64,000 bases of DNA, taken from Chloroflexi bacterium bin20 (GTDB taxonomy: Bacteria > Chloroflexota > Anaerolineae > Aggregatilineales > Phototrophicaceae). Below the pieces are notes generated by a model. That model had not been told where the DNA came from. It was given only the letters and a program-made list of their open reading frames with translations, and ran no database searches. Where the stretch lies: positions 364,689 through 428,688 of the forward strand of contig MPMG01000002.1 of assembly GCA_002238485.1 (NCBI GenBank). The letters run 5' to 3'. Positions 37,743-46,538 of this stretch are shown piece after piece (position 1 is the first letter of the stretch; every line of letters begins with the position of its first letter). A program made the position numbers and the translations under genes.

Positions 37743-38213
37743 ATGCATGTATCGATGACCATAAACGGCGAGGCTGTCTCGCGCGAAGTGGAGGCGCGCA
37801 CCTTGCTGGTCCATTTTATCCGCGAAGACCTTGATCTGACGGGCACCAAGATCGGCTGTGACACCAGCCAGTGCGGCGCTTGCACGATCCATGTCAATGG
37901 CAAGATCGCCAAAGCCTGCACCTTGCTGGCCGCCCAAGCCGATGGCGCGGACATCACCACCATCGAGGGACTGGCAGAAAATGGCGAACACCACCCCATG
38001 CAAACCGCTTTCTGGGAGAATCACGGGCTGCAATGCGGCTATTGCACGCCGGGCATGATCATGGCTTCCGCCGCCTTTGTGCGCGACAATCCCGGCGCGT
38101 CCGAAGGCGATATCCGCCACTACCTGGAAGGCAATATCTGCCGCTGCACCGGCTATCACAATATCGTGAAGGCGGTCAAACAGGTGGCTGACGCCGCCGC
38201 AGGAGGAGCCTGA
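37743..38213 (+). CDS. coxS: (2Fe-2S)-binding small subunit of form II CO dehydrogenase-like enzyme
   Basis: A 156-residue two-cluster iron-sulfur protein. Plant-type cluster ligands are in [16 protein letters not shown] with a further Cys in KACTLL, and the second cluster is in CGYCTPGM and NICRCTGYH. It passes electrons from the molybdenum centre to FAD in xanthine-oxidase-family enzymes. It overlaps the large subunit gene by 1 bp, and the order S-L-M is the one typical of form II. Confidence 0.9.
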   Translation: MHVSMTINGEAVSREVEARTLLVHFIREDLDLTGTKIGCDTSQCGACTIHVNGKIAKACTLLAAQADGADITTIEGLAENGEHHPMQTAFWENHGLQCGYCTPGMIMASAAFVRDNPGASEGDIRHYLEGNICRCTGYHNIVKAVKQVADAAAGGA

Positions 38214-40567
38214 TGAGCACGCGGATCTTCGGCAGTGGCATCAAACGGCGCGAAGACCCGCGCCTGATAACTGGCGAGGCGCGCTATACCGACGACATCA
38301 AATTGCAGGGCGCGCTGCACATGGCAGTCGTGCGCAGCCCCTATGCCCACGCCAAAATCCTTTCTATCGATTCTTCGGCCGCGGCTGGCATGCCCGGCGT
38401 GCGCGCCATCTTCACCGGCGCAGACATCGGCGACCTGGCTGGCTTGCCCACCGCCTGGCTCATCCCCGACAGCGACTTGAAAACGCCCGAACACCCGGCT
38501 TTGGCGAGCGATGTCGCGCGCTATGTCGGCGATGGCGTGGCGATCGTGCTGGCGGACAGCCGTTATCAGGCGCAGGATGCCGCCGATGCCGTCATGGTCG
38601 ATTATGAAGAGTTGCCCGTTGTGGTCGACCCGCACGAGGCGGCTCAAGCCGGCGCGCCCCAGTTGCACGACGATGTAGAAGGCAATATCGCCTTCCGCTG
38701 GGTCATGGGCGACCGTGAAGCCGCCGATGCTGTCTTCGAAGCCGCCGATGTGGTGGTCAGCGAGCGCATCTTGCAGCAGCGCCTGCTGCCGACAGCCATG
38801 GAGCCGCGGGCAGCCAGCGCACAGTACAACGCCGCCACCAGCGAATTGACATTGTGGTGCACTACACAGAACCCGCACATCCACCGCTTCATCATCAGCG
38901 CCGTTACGGGCCTGCCCGAGAACAAGGTTCGCGTCATCGCGCCAGAGGTGGGCGGCGGTTTTGGCAGCAAGATCCCCTGCTATCCAGACGAAGCGCTGGT
39001 CAGCTGGGCAGCCAAAAAGCTGGGCGCGCCCATCCGCTGGGCAGAAACCCGCAGCGAAAATTACCTCACCACCATTCACGGGCGCGACCATGTGCAATTC
39101 GTGGACATGGCCGCCAGCAATGACGGCAAGATCCTGGGCGTGCGCGCGACCGTCTACGCAGGCATGGGCGCCTATCTGTCTACAGCGGCGCCGGGCATTC
39201 CGACCATCCTGCATGGCTTGCTTTATGTCGGTCCTTACACAATCGACAACGTCTTCTGCGAGTCGATCGGCGTGATGACCAATGCCACGCCAACCGATGC
39301 CTATCGCGGCGCTGGTCGTCCCGAAGCCACATTCTTGCTGGAGCGCATGGTGGACAAAGTGGCTGGCGCGCTGGATATGGACCCGGTCGCGCTGCGCCGC
39401 CAGAACCTCATCCCGCCCTTTGCAGATGGCCACGAAGTCGCCACCACGCTCATCTATGACAGCGGGGACTACGAAGCGGCATTCGACAAGGCGCTGGCTA
39501 TGGCGGGCTATGACGACTTCCGCGCCCAACAGGCACAGGCGCTGCAAGCTGGTCGCTACCTGGGCATCGGCGTCACGACATACACCGAAATGTGCGGCTT
39601 GGGTCCCAGCCAGGTGGCGGGCGCAGTCGGCTTTCAGGGCGGCTTGTGGGAAAGCGCGACTGTGCGCGTAACGCCGACTGGCAAGGTGCAGGCGCTCATC
39701 GGCGCATCGCCACATGGCCAGGGCAGCGAAACCACCCTGGCGCAGCTCATCTCGTCCGAGTTGGGCTTCCCGGTCGATGATATCGAAGTGATTCACGGCG
39801 ACACCACCGAGACGCCCATGGGCTGGGGCACCTATGGCAGCCGCACGACGCCGGTCACCGGGGCGGCCCTGGCGCAAGCCTCGCGCAAGCTGAAAGAAAA
39901 GGCGCGCGCGCTGGCGGCGCATCTGATGGAAGCCAACCCCGACGACATTGAATACGCCGATGGCAGCTTCAGCGTCAAGGGATCGCCCGACCAGGCGCAG
40001 AGCATCCAGGAGGTCGCGCTGATGGCGCATCTGGCTTGGAATATGCCCGAAGGCATGGACCCCGGCTTTGAGGAATCGCAATTTTATGACCCACCCAATT
40101 TCGTCTATCCCTTTGGCACGCATATCGCCATCGTCGAGGTCGACCCAGTTACAGGTAGCATCGACTTGCAGCGCTATATCGCCGTTGACGATTGTGGACC
40201 GCAGATCAACCCGGAGATCGTGGCCGGGCAGATTCATGGCGGGGTCGTGCAAGGCGTGGCGCAGGCGCTGTGCGAGGGCGTCATCTATGATGACAGCGGC
40301 CAGCTGCTGACGGGCACGATGCTGGACTATTGCCTGCCCAAAGCCGATATGTTCCCCAACTTCGAGCTGGGCGAGACTGTGACACCGTCGCCGCATCACC
40401 CGGTGGGCGTCAAGGGCGTTGGCGAAACCGGCACCATCGCCAGCACGCCGACGGTGTATAATGCCGTGCTGGATGCGCTGGCGCCGCTGGGCGTCGCGCA
40501 GATCGACATGCCATTGACAGCGGCAAAAGTCTGGCAAGCCATACAAAATGCAAACGGAGGCAACTAA
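38213..40567 (+). CDS. coxL: Molybdopterin-binding large subunit, form II CO dehydrogenase-like
   Basis: A 784-residue molybdenum hydroxylase subunit. The active-site loop reads AYRGAGR, the form II signature, and not AYRCSFR, which marks true aerobic CO dehydrogenase. The family motifs GGGFGSK and, near the C terminus, GVGETG (with the conserved Glu) are present. The substrate may be CO, as proposed for some form II enzymes, or another small aldehyde or heterocycle. It is followed at once by coxM. Maturation genes (coxDEFG, xdhC) are not in the window. Confidence 0.9.
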   Translation: MSTRIFGSGIKRREDPRLITGEARYTDDIKLQGALHMAVVRSPYAHAKILSIDSSAAAGMPGVRAIFTGADIGDLAGLPTAWLIPDSDLKTPEHPALASDVARYVGDGVAIVLADSRYQAQDAADAVMVDYEELPVVVDPHEAAQAGAPQLHDDVEGNIAFRWVMGDREAADAVFEAADVVVSERILQQRLLPTAMEPRAASAQYNAATSELTLWCTTQNPHIHRFIISAVTGLPENKVRVIAPEVGGGFGSKIPCYPDEALVSWAAKKLGAPIRWAETRSENYLTTIHGRDHVQFVDMAASNDGKILGVRATVYAGMGAYLSTAAPGIPTILHGLLYVGPYTIDNVFCESIGVMTNATPTDAYRGAGRPEATFLLERMVDKVAGALDMDPVALRRQNLIPPFADGHEVATTLIYDSGDYEAAFDKALAMAGYDDFRAQQAQALQAGRYLGIGVTTYTEMCGLGPSQVAGAVGFQGGLWESATVRVTPTGKVQALIGASPHGQGSETTLAQLISSELGFPVDDIEVIHGDTTETPMGWGTYGSRTTPVTGAALAQASRKLKEKARALAAHLMEANPDDIEYADGSFSVKGSPDQAQSIQEVALMAHLAWNMPEGMDPGFEESQFYDPPNFVYPFGTHIAIVEVDPVTGSIDLQRYIAVDDCGPQINPEIVAGQIHGGVVQGVAQALCEGVIYDDSGQLLTGTMLDYCLPKADMFPNFELGETVTPSPHHPVGVKGVGETGTIASTPTVYNAVLDALAPLGVAQIDMPLTAAKVWQAIQNANGGN

Positions 40568-41416
40568 ATGTGGCCACAACAATTTGACTATCAGCGCGCC
40601 GATAGCATAGCAGGCGCACTGGCTGCCATCGGCGCAGACGGCAAGTTCCTGGCCGGCGGGCATTCGCTGCTGCCAGCCATGAAGCTGCGCTTGTCCACGC
40701 CCGACCAGTTGGTGGATATCAGCCGCATTGATGCGCTGCGTGGCATCGCTAATGGCAACGGCAGCCTGTCGATCGGCGGCGCAGCGACCCATGCCGATAT
40801 CGCCGCGTCGGCTGCGGTTGGCGCTGCTTGTCCGGCCTTGGCGCAGGCTTGCGGCATGGTGGGCGACCAGGCGGTGCGCAACTTTGGCACGCTGGGTGGC
40901 AATATCGCCCACGCCGACCCCGCTTCCGACCCACCCTCCGTGCTGGTGGCGGTTGGCGCGTCGGTCACTATCGCCAGCGCGGATGGCGAACGCACGGTCG
41001 GCGCAGAAGACTTCTTCGTCGACCTCTTCGAAACGGCGCTGGACGATGGCGAGCTGATCACCAGCATCAATGTGCCCGATCTGAGCGATCACCAGATGGC
41101 TTATGTCAAGCTGCCGCATCCCGCCTCGCGTTATGCCATCGTAGGCGTCTGCGTGGCGCTGATGATGGACGGCGATACCTGCGGGCATGCGCATGTCGGC
41201 GTTGGCGGCGCGACCGTCAAGGCGGTCAAGTGCGCTGGGGCAGAAGCGGCCCTGGCCGGCAGCTCGCTGGATGATGCTGCGCTGTCTGCGGCTGTGGCTG
41301 CGCTGAGCGATGACATAGGCGAATGGCTGACGGGCGATGTGGCCTACCCCGAAGCCTACCGCAGCGCCATGGCCGGCGTATTCCTGAAGCGTGCTATCAG
41401 CGCTGCCAAAGGATAG
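40568..41416 (+). CDS. coxM: FAD-binding medium subunit, form II CO dehydrogenase-like
   Basis: A 282-residue FAD-binding subunit. The two flavin motifs are AGGHSLLPAMKLRL (residues ~29-42) and TLGGNIAHADPASD (residues ~105-118). It starts on the base after the coxL stop and completes the S-L-M heterotrimer, passing electrons on to quinone or another acceptor. The start ATG has a GGAGG site inside coxL. Confidence 0.9.
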   Translation: MWPQQFDYQRADSIAGALAAIGADGKFLAGGHSLLPAMKLRLSTPDQLVDISRIDALRGIANGNGSLSIGGAATHADIAASAAVGAACPALAQACGMVGDQAVRNFGTLGGNIAHADPASDPPSVLVAVGASVTIASADGERTVGAEDFFVDLFETALDDGELITSINVPDLSDHQMAYVKLPHPASRYAIVGVCVALMMDGDTCGHAHVGVGGATVKAVKCAGAEAALAGSSLDDAALSAAVAALSDDIGEWLTGDVAYPEAYRSAMAGVFLKRAISAAKG

Positions 41417-41518
41417 ACATCGCGAGAATCGCTCCCGTCTGTCCGCCTTCAGCAGTCCCCTGCCCGGCAGTCGCTATCTGCGCGACTTGCGGGTGGGGAT
41501 TCTCGCAGTCGCGTGGCA

Positions 41519-41760
41519 GGGAGTGTCTATATTCCTGGATACAGGCACCCCCTCGGTCCCCGACAGGTCGGGGGGAAGCAACGGCACACGCGGATTCTGT
41601 CGGCAGGTCGGGGATGGGGAAACGCCATATACACGGAATTCGCCACTCCCGGGGCGATTAGCATGGATTTGGGACACAGAGATTCTCTGTGCTCTCTGTG
41701 GTGAATTGACCTTGTGTCAAGCATGACGAAAAAGTTATATCCAGGAATATAGACACTCCC
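41519..41760. mobile_element. MITE-like element with 23-bp perfect terminal inverted repeats
   Basis: The left end, GGGAGTGTCTATATTCC... at 41519-41541, is matched without error by its inverse at 41738-41760. The element is 242 bp and has no transposase. It contains an inverted copy of the palindromic GAC/GGGGGG repeat and a CTCTGTG repeat. A second GGGAGTGTC lies just beyond at 41771, so ends of this type may be in use more than once here. Confidence 0.75.
41545..41608 (-). repeat. Palindromic CCCCCCGAC repeat, inverted copy
   Basis: Read on the minus strand this is AATCCGCGTGTGCCGTTGCT followed by a CCCCCCGACCTGTCGGGG stem-loop, the same element as at 55632 and 59683. It lies inside the 41519-41760 element. 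Confidence 0.65.
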
Positions 41761-41814
41761 CATTCTTTTCGGGAGTGTCGAAGTTACTGGATTAATACCC
41801 CCTCCCCTCGTAAT

Positions 41815-42345
41815 ATCTAGTAATAACACTGCCTTACTTGATTTTTACTCCGCCTTCTCGCTCAAGTTAATCCTTGCCGCCTTGGTCTTGCTGCTGATCC
41901 CCGCTGCCCAGGCCAAGGCCGATGACCATATCGACAACATGTGCCAGATACCGCTATCGGAAGGCGGCTGGACTGGCTTATGCGCAGAAACAGGCGATTG
42001 GCAAGCGGGATGGTATGTATACCGCTATGGCGAAACTTGGACTCTGGCTAATCGGATCTGACTACTAGTACATGTATATACAACAGGTGCCGAAACAAAA
42101 CGGGAAGTTGCCCACCCGCCGCGAGGCACGACGCCAAGAATTACCGAGCCGCTCCCAACAACCAAGGCGGGCAACAGCATAACAACCACTTACCCGCATG
42201 GGATGGTAGTAATCGCCCGGTCTCCCACCGTCAGCATCGTCACCTCCCGGAAGACGGGTCAATCATAAAGTTCGACCACAAGGCTGGCACGCGAACAGAG
42301 GTAAACGGGATCACTGGCGAGACATCGACAAGAACCTACAAGTAA
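41815..42345 (+). pseudogene. Decayed paralogue of the small secreted protein gene at 59.0 kb
   Basis: The stretch encodes a signal-peptide-like segment (LILAALVLLLIPAAQAKA), then DDHIDNMCQIPLSEGGW, then GWYVYRYGETWT, which align with the 59.0 kb gene. The frame then stops at a TGA near 42060. Further on TKREVAHPPRGT and LPTTKAGNSITTTYP align with the same protein, and a frameshift near 42250 precedes PEDGSIIKFD. The remnant ends at TAA 42343-42345. It thus has at least two lesions. No start codon is visible upstream, where a C-rich repeat abuts the coding part, as in the other copy. Confidence 0.75.
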
Positions 42346-42349
42346 CACA

Positions 42350-42561
42350 CTCGCGCACAAGCCCGACGACCGCGCCGGTAGCAGACGACCTCCCTTGTCC
42401 GCTGGCCAATACCTGTTCGAGTCGATTGTGCAGCCGGCTACCTGGTCGGGGGATATGCCAATGCCATGCCGGGCAACTTCGCCAATCGCCTGTCCCAAGT
42501 CGAAATCGGGCACATCGTCGCCTATCTGCTGACCCTGTCCGCGGCAAACGACAGCCCTTGA
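42350..42561 (+). pseudogene. Cytochrome c C-terminal remnant
   Basis: Reading across one frameshift gives GQYLFESIVQP, then a break, then YLVGGYANAMPGNFANRLSQ and EIGHIVAYLLTLSAANDSP with TGA at 42559-42561. This is the typical end of a class I cytochrome c, with the axial Met in AMPGNF and the last helix EIGHIVAYLL. No CxxCH heme motif precedes it, so only the C-terminal third remains. Confidence 0.65.
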
Positions 42562-42634
42562 GCAACTGCCGATAGCCCACTCATGCCTGTGCGGCGGCCA
42601 ACGCATTTTTGGAAAGACCCTGATTGCCTGCCCC

Positions 42635-43489
42635 CTAGCGATTACGGCTTGATGTGGGAGTGAGGGCGACCAAGTCTTGCTGCGAGAAAGTGCCTGTCTG
42701 CCCCAGCATCTGGGCATCGGATAGCTCGGCATTTTCCAGCGAATGGAAGCGGTCGATCAAGTCGGCGGGCGTCAGCATGTAACGTTCTTTGCCGCTGATT
42801 TCGAAGACAATTTCGCCCTGGTGCATCATGATGACGCGGTTGCCCAGGTCGCAGGCTTGCTGCATGCTGTGCGTGATCATGACCGTCGACATTTCGTGGC
42901 GGTCGGCCATATTGCGCGTGAGGCTGATGATTTGTTCGGCGGCGTTGGGGTCCAGCGCGGCAGTATGCTCGTCCAACAGCAGCAGCTTGGGTTTGATCAG
43001 CGTGGCCATGACCAGGGTGATCGATTGCCGCTGCCCGCCACTGAGCAGCGCCACATCGGTATCCAGTCGCTCTTCCAAGCCCAGGTGTCCATGCTCCAGC
43101 TCGTCGCGGAACCACTGTTCCTGGTCTTTTTTGACATCGCGCCGCAAACTCAGACGCCGCCCATGCACCGCCGCAAGCGACAGATTCTCGCGGATGGTCA
43201 GCCCCGGGCAGGTGCCCAGACGCGGATCTTGGAAGACGCGCCCGATGACTTGCGATCGTTTGTATTCGGGCCAGTGCGTGATGGTATGCCCGTCCAGGCG
43301 GATCTGCCCGGAGTCAGCTGTGACCGCGCCGGCGATGGCCCCAAAGAGCGTGCTTTTGCCCGCGCCGTTGCTGCCGATGACAGTCACGAAATCGCCCTCT
43401 TCGACAGACAGCGACACTTCGTTCAAGGCGCGCACTTCGTTGTTTGTGCCTGCGTTGAATGTTACCGAGACCTTATCGAGTTCCAGCAT
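42635..43489 (-). CDS. ABC transporter ATP-binding protein (COG1101-type)
   Basis: A 284-residue ATPase with Walker A GSNGAGKST, signature LSGGQRQ, Walker B LLLLDEHTAALDP and H-loop MITHSMQQ. The DEHTAALDP form and the GLTIRENLSLA segment match the COG1101 ATPases that work with COG4120 permeases and COG2984 binding proteins. Some of these import aromatic amino acids or other small ligands. The ATG at 43489 has a strong GAGGTGAG site. The permease gene ends 4 bp upstream. The C-terminal tail past residue ~255 is less conserved. Confidence 0.87.
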   Translation of the reverse strand: MLELDKVSVTFNAGTNNEVRALNEVSLSVEEGDFVTVIGSNGAGKSTLFGAIAGAVTADSGQIRLDGHTITHWPEYKRSQVIGRVFQDPRLGTCPGLTIRENLSLAAVHGRRLSLRRDVKKDQEQWFRDELEHGHLGLEERLDTDVALLSGGQRQSITLVMATLIKPKLLLLDEHTAALDPNAAEQIISLTRNMADRHEMSTVMITHSMQQACDLGNRVIMMHQGEIVFEISGKERYMLTPADLIDRFHSLENAELSDAQMLGQTGTFSQQDLVALTPTSSRNR

Positions 43490-43493
43490 GATC

Positions 43494-44546
43494 TCACCTC
43501 GTGTTGACAAAGCGCTGACGGTAAGCTTTGTAGCGGTCGTAGAGCCGCGGCGTGCCCAAGGCTGCCAGTACCACCAGCGCGCTGACCAATTGGATATCCG
43601 TAGTGGGCAAATCGAGCGCGCTGAAGATCCAGGCGCGTGATATATCAAAGACCAGCATGCCTGCCACCGCCGCGATCAGCAATTGGCCCGTGCTCTTGGG
43701 GCGCAGCAGCACCTCGCCGATAATAACCGCCGCCAGGCCGCGGATGATCAAACCAAAGCCCAGGCTGACATCGGCAAAGCCAAATTGCTGCACCACCAGC
43801 GAGCCGCTCAAACCCGCCATGCCGTTGGCAACCATCAAGCCCAGCGCCACCATCAGGTAATGGTTGATGCCGGTGGCGCGCACCATCTGCGCGTTTTTGC
43901 CTGTCGCGCGCACCGCCAAGCCGACTTCGCTGCGCATAAACCAGTACAGAATCGCCAATACAACAATGACAATGCCGCCAAAAAGCATGATTTCCAACAG
44001 ATTCGTCGATTGACGCTTCATACTGTCGCCAAATTGCTCGACCAGCCAAGCGCGGAAGGGGCGCGAATGCCGGCTGATGAGAGTCTCTTGCCCGAGCAGC
44101 GGAATGTTGCTGCGCCCGCCCATGATGCGCAGGGTCACTGTATAGGCGCCGGTGATGACGATGATGCTGGCCAGCAAGCCTTCAATCTTGAAGATGATAT
44201 CCACCAGCGCGGTTGCCAGCCCGGCCAATGCGCCGAAGACGAATGCCACCAGCAGAGCCACCTCTGGGCTGGCGCCATTGACGATCAAAATGGCACAGAC
44301 TGCGCCACCGATAGGGAAGGCGCCGTCCACAGTCAGATCAACGAAGCCCAGGATGCGGTAGGTGAGAAAGACGCAGACGCCCGCCAGCGCATAGCCCAAG
44401 CCCTGCCCAATCGCGCCAATGTTGACATTGCCCAGCGACATCACCACGCCAACCACTACGACCAGCAGCAGCCCGCGCAGCAAGAAGCCGTGGCGGCTGG
44501 TTATGGATTCCGAGCCTCGTCTCTCAGTGCTTGCTCGTGATGTCAT
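43494..44546 (-). CDS. ABC transporter permease (COG4120-type)
   Basis: A 350-residue membrane protein with about nine hydrophobic segments. The stretch VFLTYRILGFVDLTVDG followed by FPIGGAVCA is diagnostic for the COG4120 family. It forms an importer with the ATPase encoded next. A COG2984-type binding protein would be expected directly upstream on the minus strand, but that position holds a short gap and then the divergent ATPase gene, so the binding protein is either elsewhere or lost. Confidence 0.85.
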   Translation of the reverse strand: MTSRASTERRGSESITSRHGFLLRGLLLVVVVGVVMSLGNVNIGAIGQGLGYALAGVCVFLTYRILGFVDLTVDGAFPIGGAVCAILIVNGASPEVALLVAFVFGALAGLATALVDIIFKIEGLLASIIVITGAYTVTLRIMGGRSNIPLLGQETLISRHSRPFRAWLVEQFGDSMKRQSTNLLEIMLFGGIVIVVLAILYWFMRSEVGLAVRATGKNAQMVRATGINHYLMVALGLMVANGMAGLSGSLVVQQFGFADVSLGFGLIIRGLAAVIIGEVLLRPKSTGQLLIAAVAGMLVFDISRAWIFSALDLPTTDIQLVSALVVLAALGTPRLYDRYKAYRQRFVNTR

Positions 44547-44781
44547 GGGTTTGCGCTCCCGGCTGTAGATTCACGCTGACAACTATTGCGCGCGACACCT
44601 CCGCGAAGATCGTAGAGCATGGCCGCGCAAGAAGGTCAAATCCAGAAAATAGATCGCCGCGCCAACTGCCAGACAAGTTTGCCAGCCCATATACTTTATG
44701 ATACCGCAATCAGTTCTAGCGGTAAAACAATGTGGTAAGCTTGGCGGACAAGGCAATTATCGTCAGCGCAGGGTTGCTGTT

Positions 44782-45876
44782 GTGGGTTTGGAAAAACCGA
44801 TTGAACACCTTTCCATCGACGGCTTTATGTCGATTCGCAAGCTGGAAAACCTCGAGCTTGGCGCGCTGAATGTGCTCATCGGGCAGAATGGCGCGGGCAA
44901 ATCCAATTTCGTGGCTTTCTTCGGATTTTTACGCGAACTGGTGGAAGGACGCCTGGGTAGCTGGGTGAGCAATCAAGGCGGCAGCAACCGCATCTTGCAC
45001 TTCGGCACCAAAGAGACCACAGAGATTCATACGCGCATTGCCTTTGGCAATAACGAATATGAATTCAGCCTTGTGCCGTCCAAAATTGACACGTTGTACT
45101 TTACTAAAGAAGCGCTGTGGTATGGGGACGACAAATTCCCGATTTATCCCGGTCATACTGAGTCCAAGCTCAAGGATCAGACCGGCTCCGACCCACTTCG
45201 CAGGGCCGACTATATCTACGCGGCGATATCTAGCTGGCGCGTTTATCATTTTCACGACACCAGCGACAGCGCCGGAGTCAAGCGAAAGGGCGCGCTGCAC
45301 GACAACGTCTACCTGCGCGAAGATGCTTCTAACCTGGCTGCCTACCTGCACATGCTGCGGCATCAATACGCCGAGACATACAGCCAGATCGTGAAGACGG
45401 TGCGCCTGGCGATTCCCTTCTTTGACGACTTCGACCTGCGACCAGAGCCATTGCGACCCGATGAATACGATATCATGCTGCTCTGGCGGCAAAAAGACAG
45501 CGACTATCCCTTCACGCCGAGTCAGCTATCGGATGGATCGCTGCGCTTCATCTGCCTGGTCACGGCGCTGCTGCAGCCCAATCCGCCCGCCACCATCATC
45601 ATCGACGAGCCCGAACTGGGCTTGCATCCCCATGCCATCGTCTTGCTGGGGGCGCTGCTGCGCTCGGCGTCCAAGCGCATGCAGATTATCGTGGCGACGC
45701 AATCGGTGCCACTGGTCGACGAGTTCTCGATTGACAACCTGCTCATCGTCGAGCGCGAGAATGGCGAAACCGTCTTCTGCCGTCCAAATGCCGATGAATA
45801 CAACTTGTGGCTGGAAGAATACTCGGTTGGCGACTTGTGGGCGCAAAATGTGCTGGGCGGGAGAATGCCAGCATGA
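44782..45876 (+). CDS. AAA/ABC-type ATPase of a two-gene ATPase-TOPRIM pair
   Basis: A ~364-residue soluble ATPase of the RecF/Rad50-like AAA_21 type. Walker A is GQNGAGKSN (residues 34-42), the signature-like LSDGSLRF is near residue 249, Walker B TIIIDEPELGLHPHA is near 270, and a final ATQS motif is near 304. The region between Walker A and the signature is short, with no long coiled coil. The likely start is GTG at 44782, with AGGG 8 bp upstream; the frame is open to 44698. The DUF4276 gene overlaps the end by 4 bp. The same two-part logic is found in OLD and PARIS anti-phage systems. Confidence 0.85.
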   Translation: MGLEKPIEHLSIDGFMSIRKLENLELGALNVLIGQNGAGKSNFVAFFGFLRELVEGRLGSWVSNQGGSNRILHFGTKETTEIHTRIAFGNNEYEFSLVPSKIDTLYFTKEALWYGDDKFPIYPGHTESKLKDQTGSDPLRRADYIYAAISSWRVYHFHDTSDSAGVKRKGALHDNVYLREDASNLAAYLHMLRHQYAETYSQIVKTVRLAIPFFDDFDLRPEPLRPDEYDIMLLWRQKDSDYPFTPSQLSDGSLRFICLVTALLQPNPPATIIIDEPELGLHPHAIVLLGALLRSASKRMQIIVATQSVPLVDEFSIDNLLIVERENGETVFCRPNADEYNLWLEEYSVGDLWAQNVLGGRMPA

Positions 45877-46538
45877 CGCAAGTGTTTGTCGTTTGCGAGG
45901 GACAGACGGAGATGTCATTTGTGACGGAAGCGCTGGCAAGCTACTTTGAGGGTCGGCAACTCTATTTGAAACCAAGATTGATAGGAAAAGGAGGGAATGT
46001 AACCTATACGCGATTGCTCGCCAGCCTGAAGCCCTTGCTGCTGGCCGGCCAATCGCCCTATTGCACAACATTCATCGACTATTATGGCTTGCCCGCAGGC
46101 TTCCCCGGCAAGCGGGCAGCGACAAAAGCTACTTCCCTTTCGGACAAGGCAGACTGCATCTACACTGCGCTGCACGAGCAACTTGCAACTGAAAACCAGA
46201 TGGATGAATATATGCTGCGGCGCTTCGTTCCCTATGTACAAATGCACGAATTTGAAGGCTTGCTGTTCAGCGACCCAAAAGCTTTCGCTCGCGCTATTGA
46301 CAAACCAAAGATTGCCGATGAGCTGCTAGCAATCCGCAACCGCTTCGAAACTCCCGAACATATCAACGACAATCCCAATACCGCCCCAAGCAAACAGGTA
46401 ATTAGCATTGTCAAAGAATATGAGAAAGTGACCATGGGCACTTCTGCCGCCCTGGAAATCGGACCCTGCGCCATTCGGCAATCCTGCCCGCTGTTCTCCG
46501 AGTGGCTGGACAAGCTGACTGCTCTGTCCGCCACCTAA
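45873..46538 (+). CDS. DUF4276 family TOPRIM-like protein
   Basis: A 221-residue protein. VFVVCEGQTE (Glu9, Glu13) at the N terminus, FIDYYG (Asp69) and MHEFEGLLFSD (Glu126/Glu128) form the acidic pattern of the DUF4276 family, which resembles a TOPRIM nuclease fold. It overlaps the ATPase gene (ATGA), so the two are made together. The 3' end overlaps the convergent SLC13 permease by 4 bp. A nuclease or RNase activity controlled by the ATPase is inferred from analogy to OLD and to PARIS (AriA/AriB), not shown. Confidence 0.8.
   Translation: MTQVFVVCEGQTEMSFVTEALASYFEGRQLYLKPRLIGKGGNVTYTRLLASLKPLLLAGQSPYCTTFIDYYGLPAGFPGKRAATKATSLSDKADCIYTALHEQLATENQMDEYMLRRFVPYVQMHEFEGLLFSDPKAFARAIDKPKIADELLAIRNRFETPEHINDNPNTAPSKQVISIVKEYEKVTMGTSAALEIGPCAIRQSCPLFSEWLDKLTALSAT

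Noticed and set aside
38156-41194. A 1012-codon open frame on the minus strand opposite coxL/coxM
   Set aside because: It is a composition-driven shadow of strongly supported cox genes and has no recognisable domains or ribosome site.
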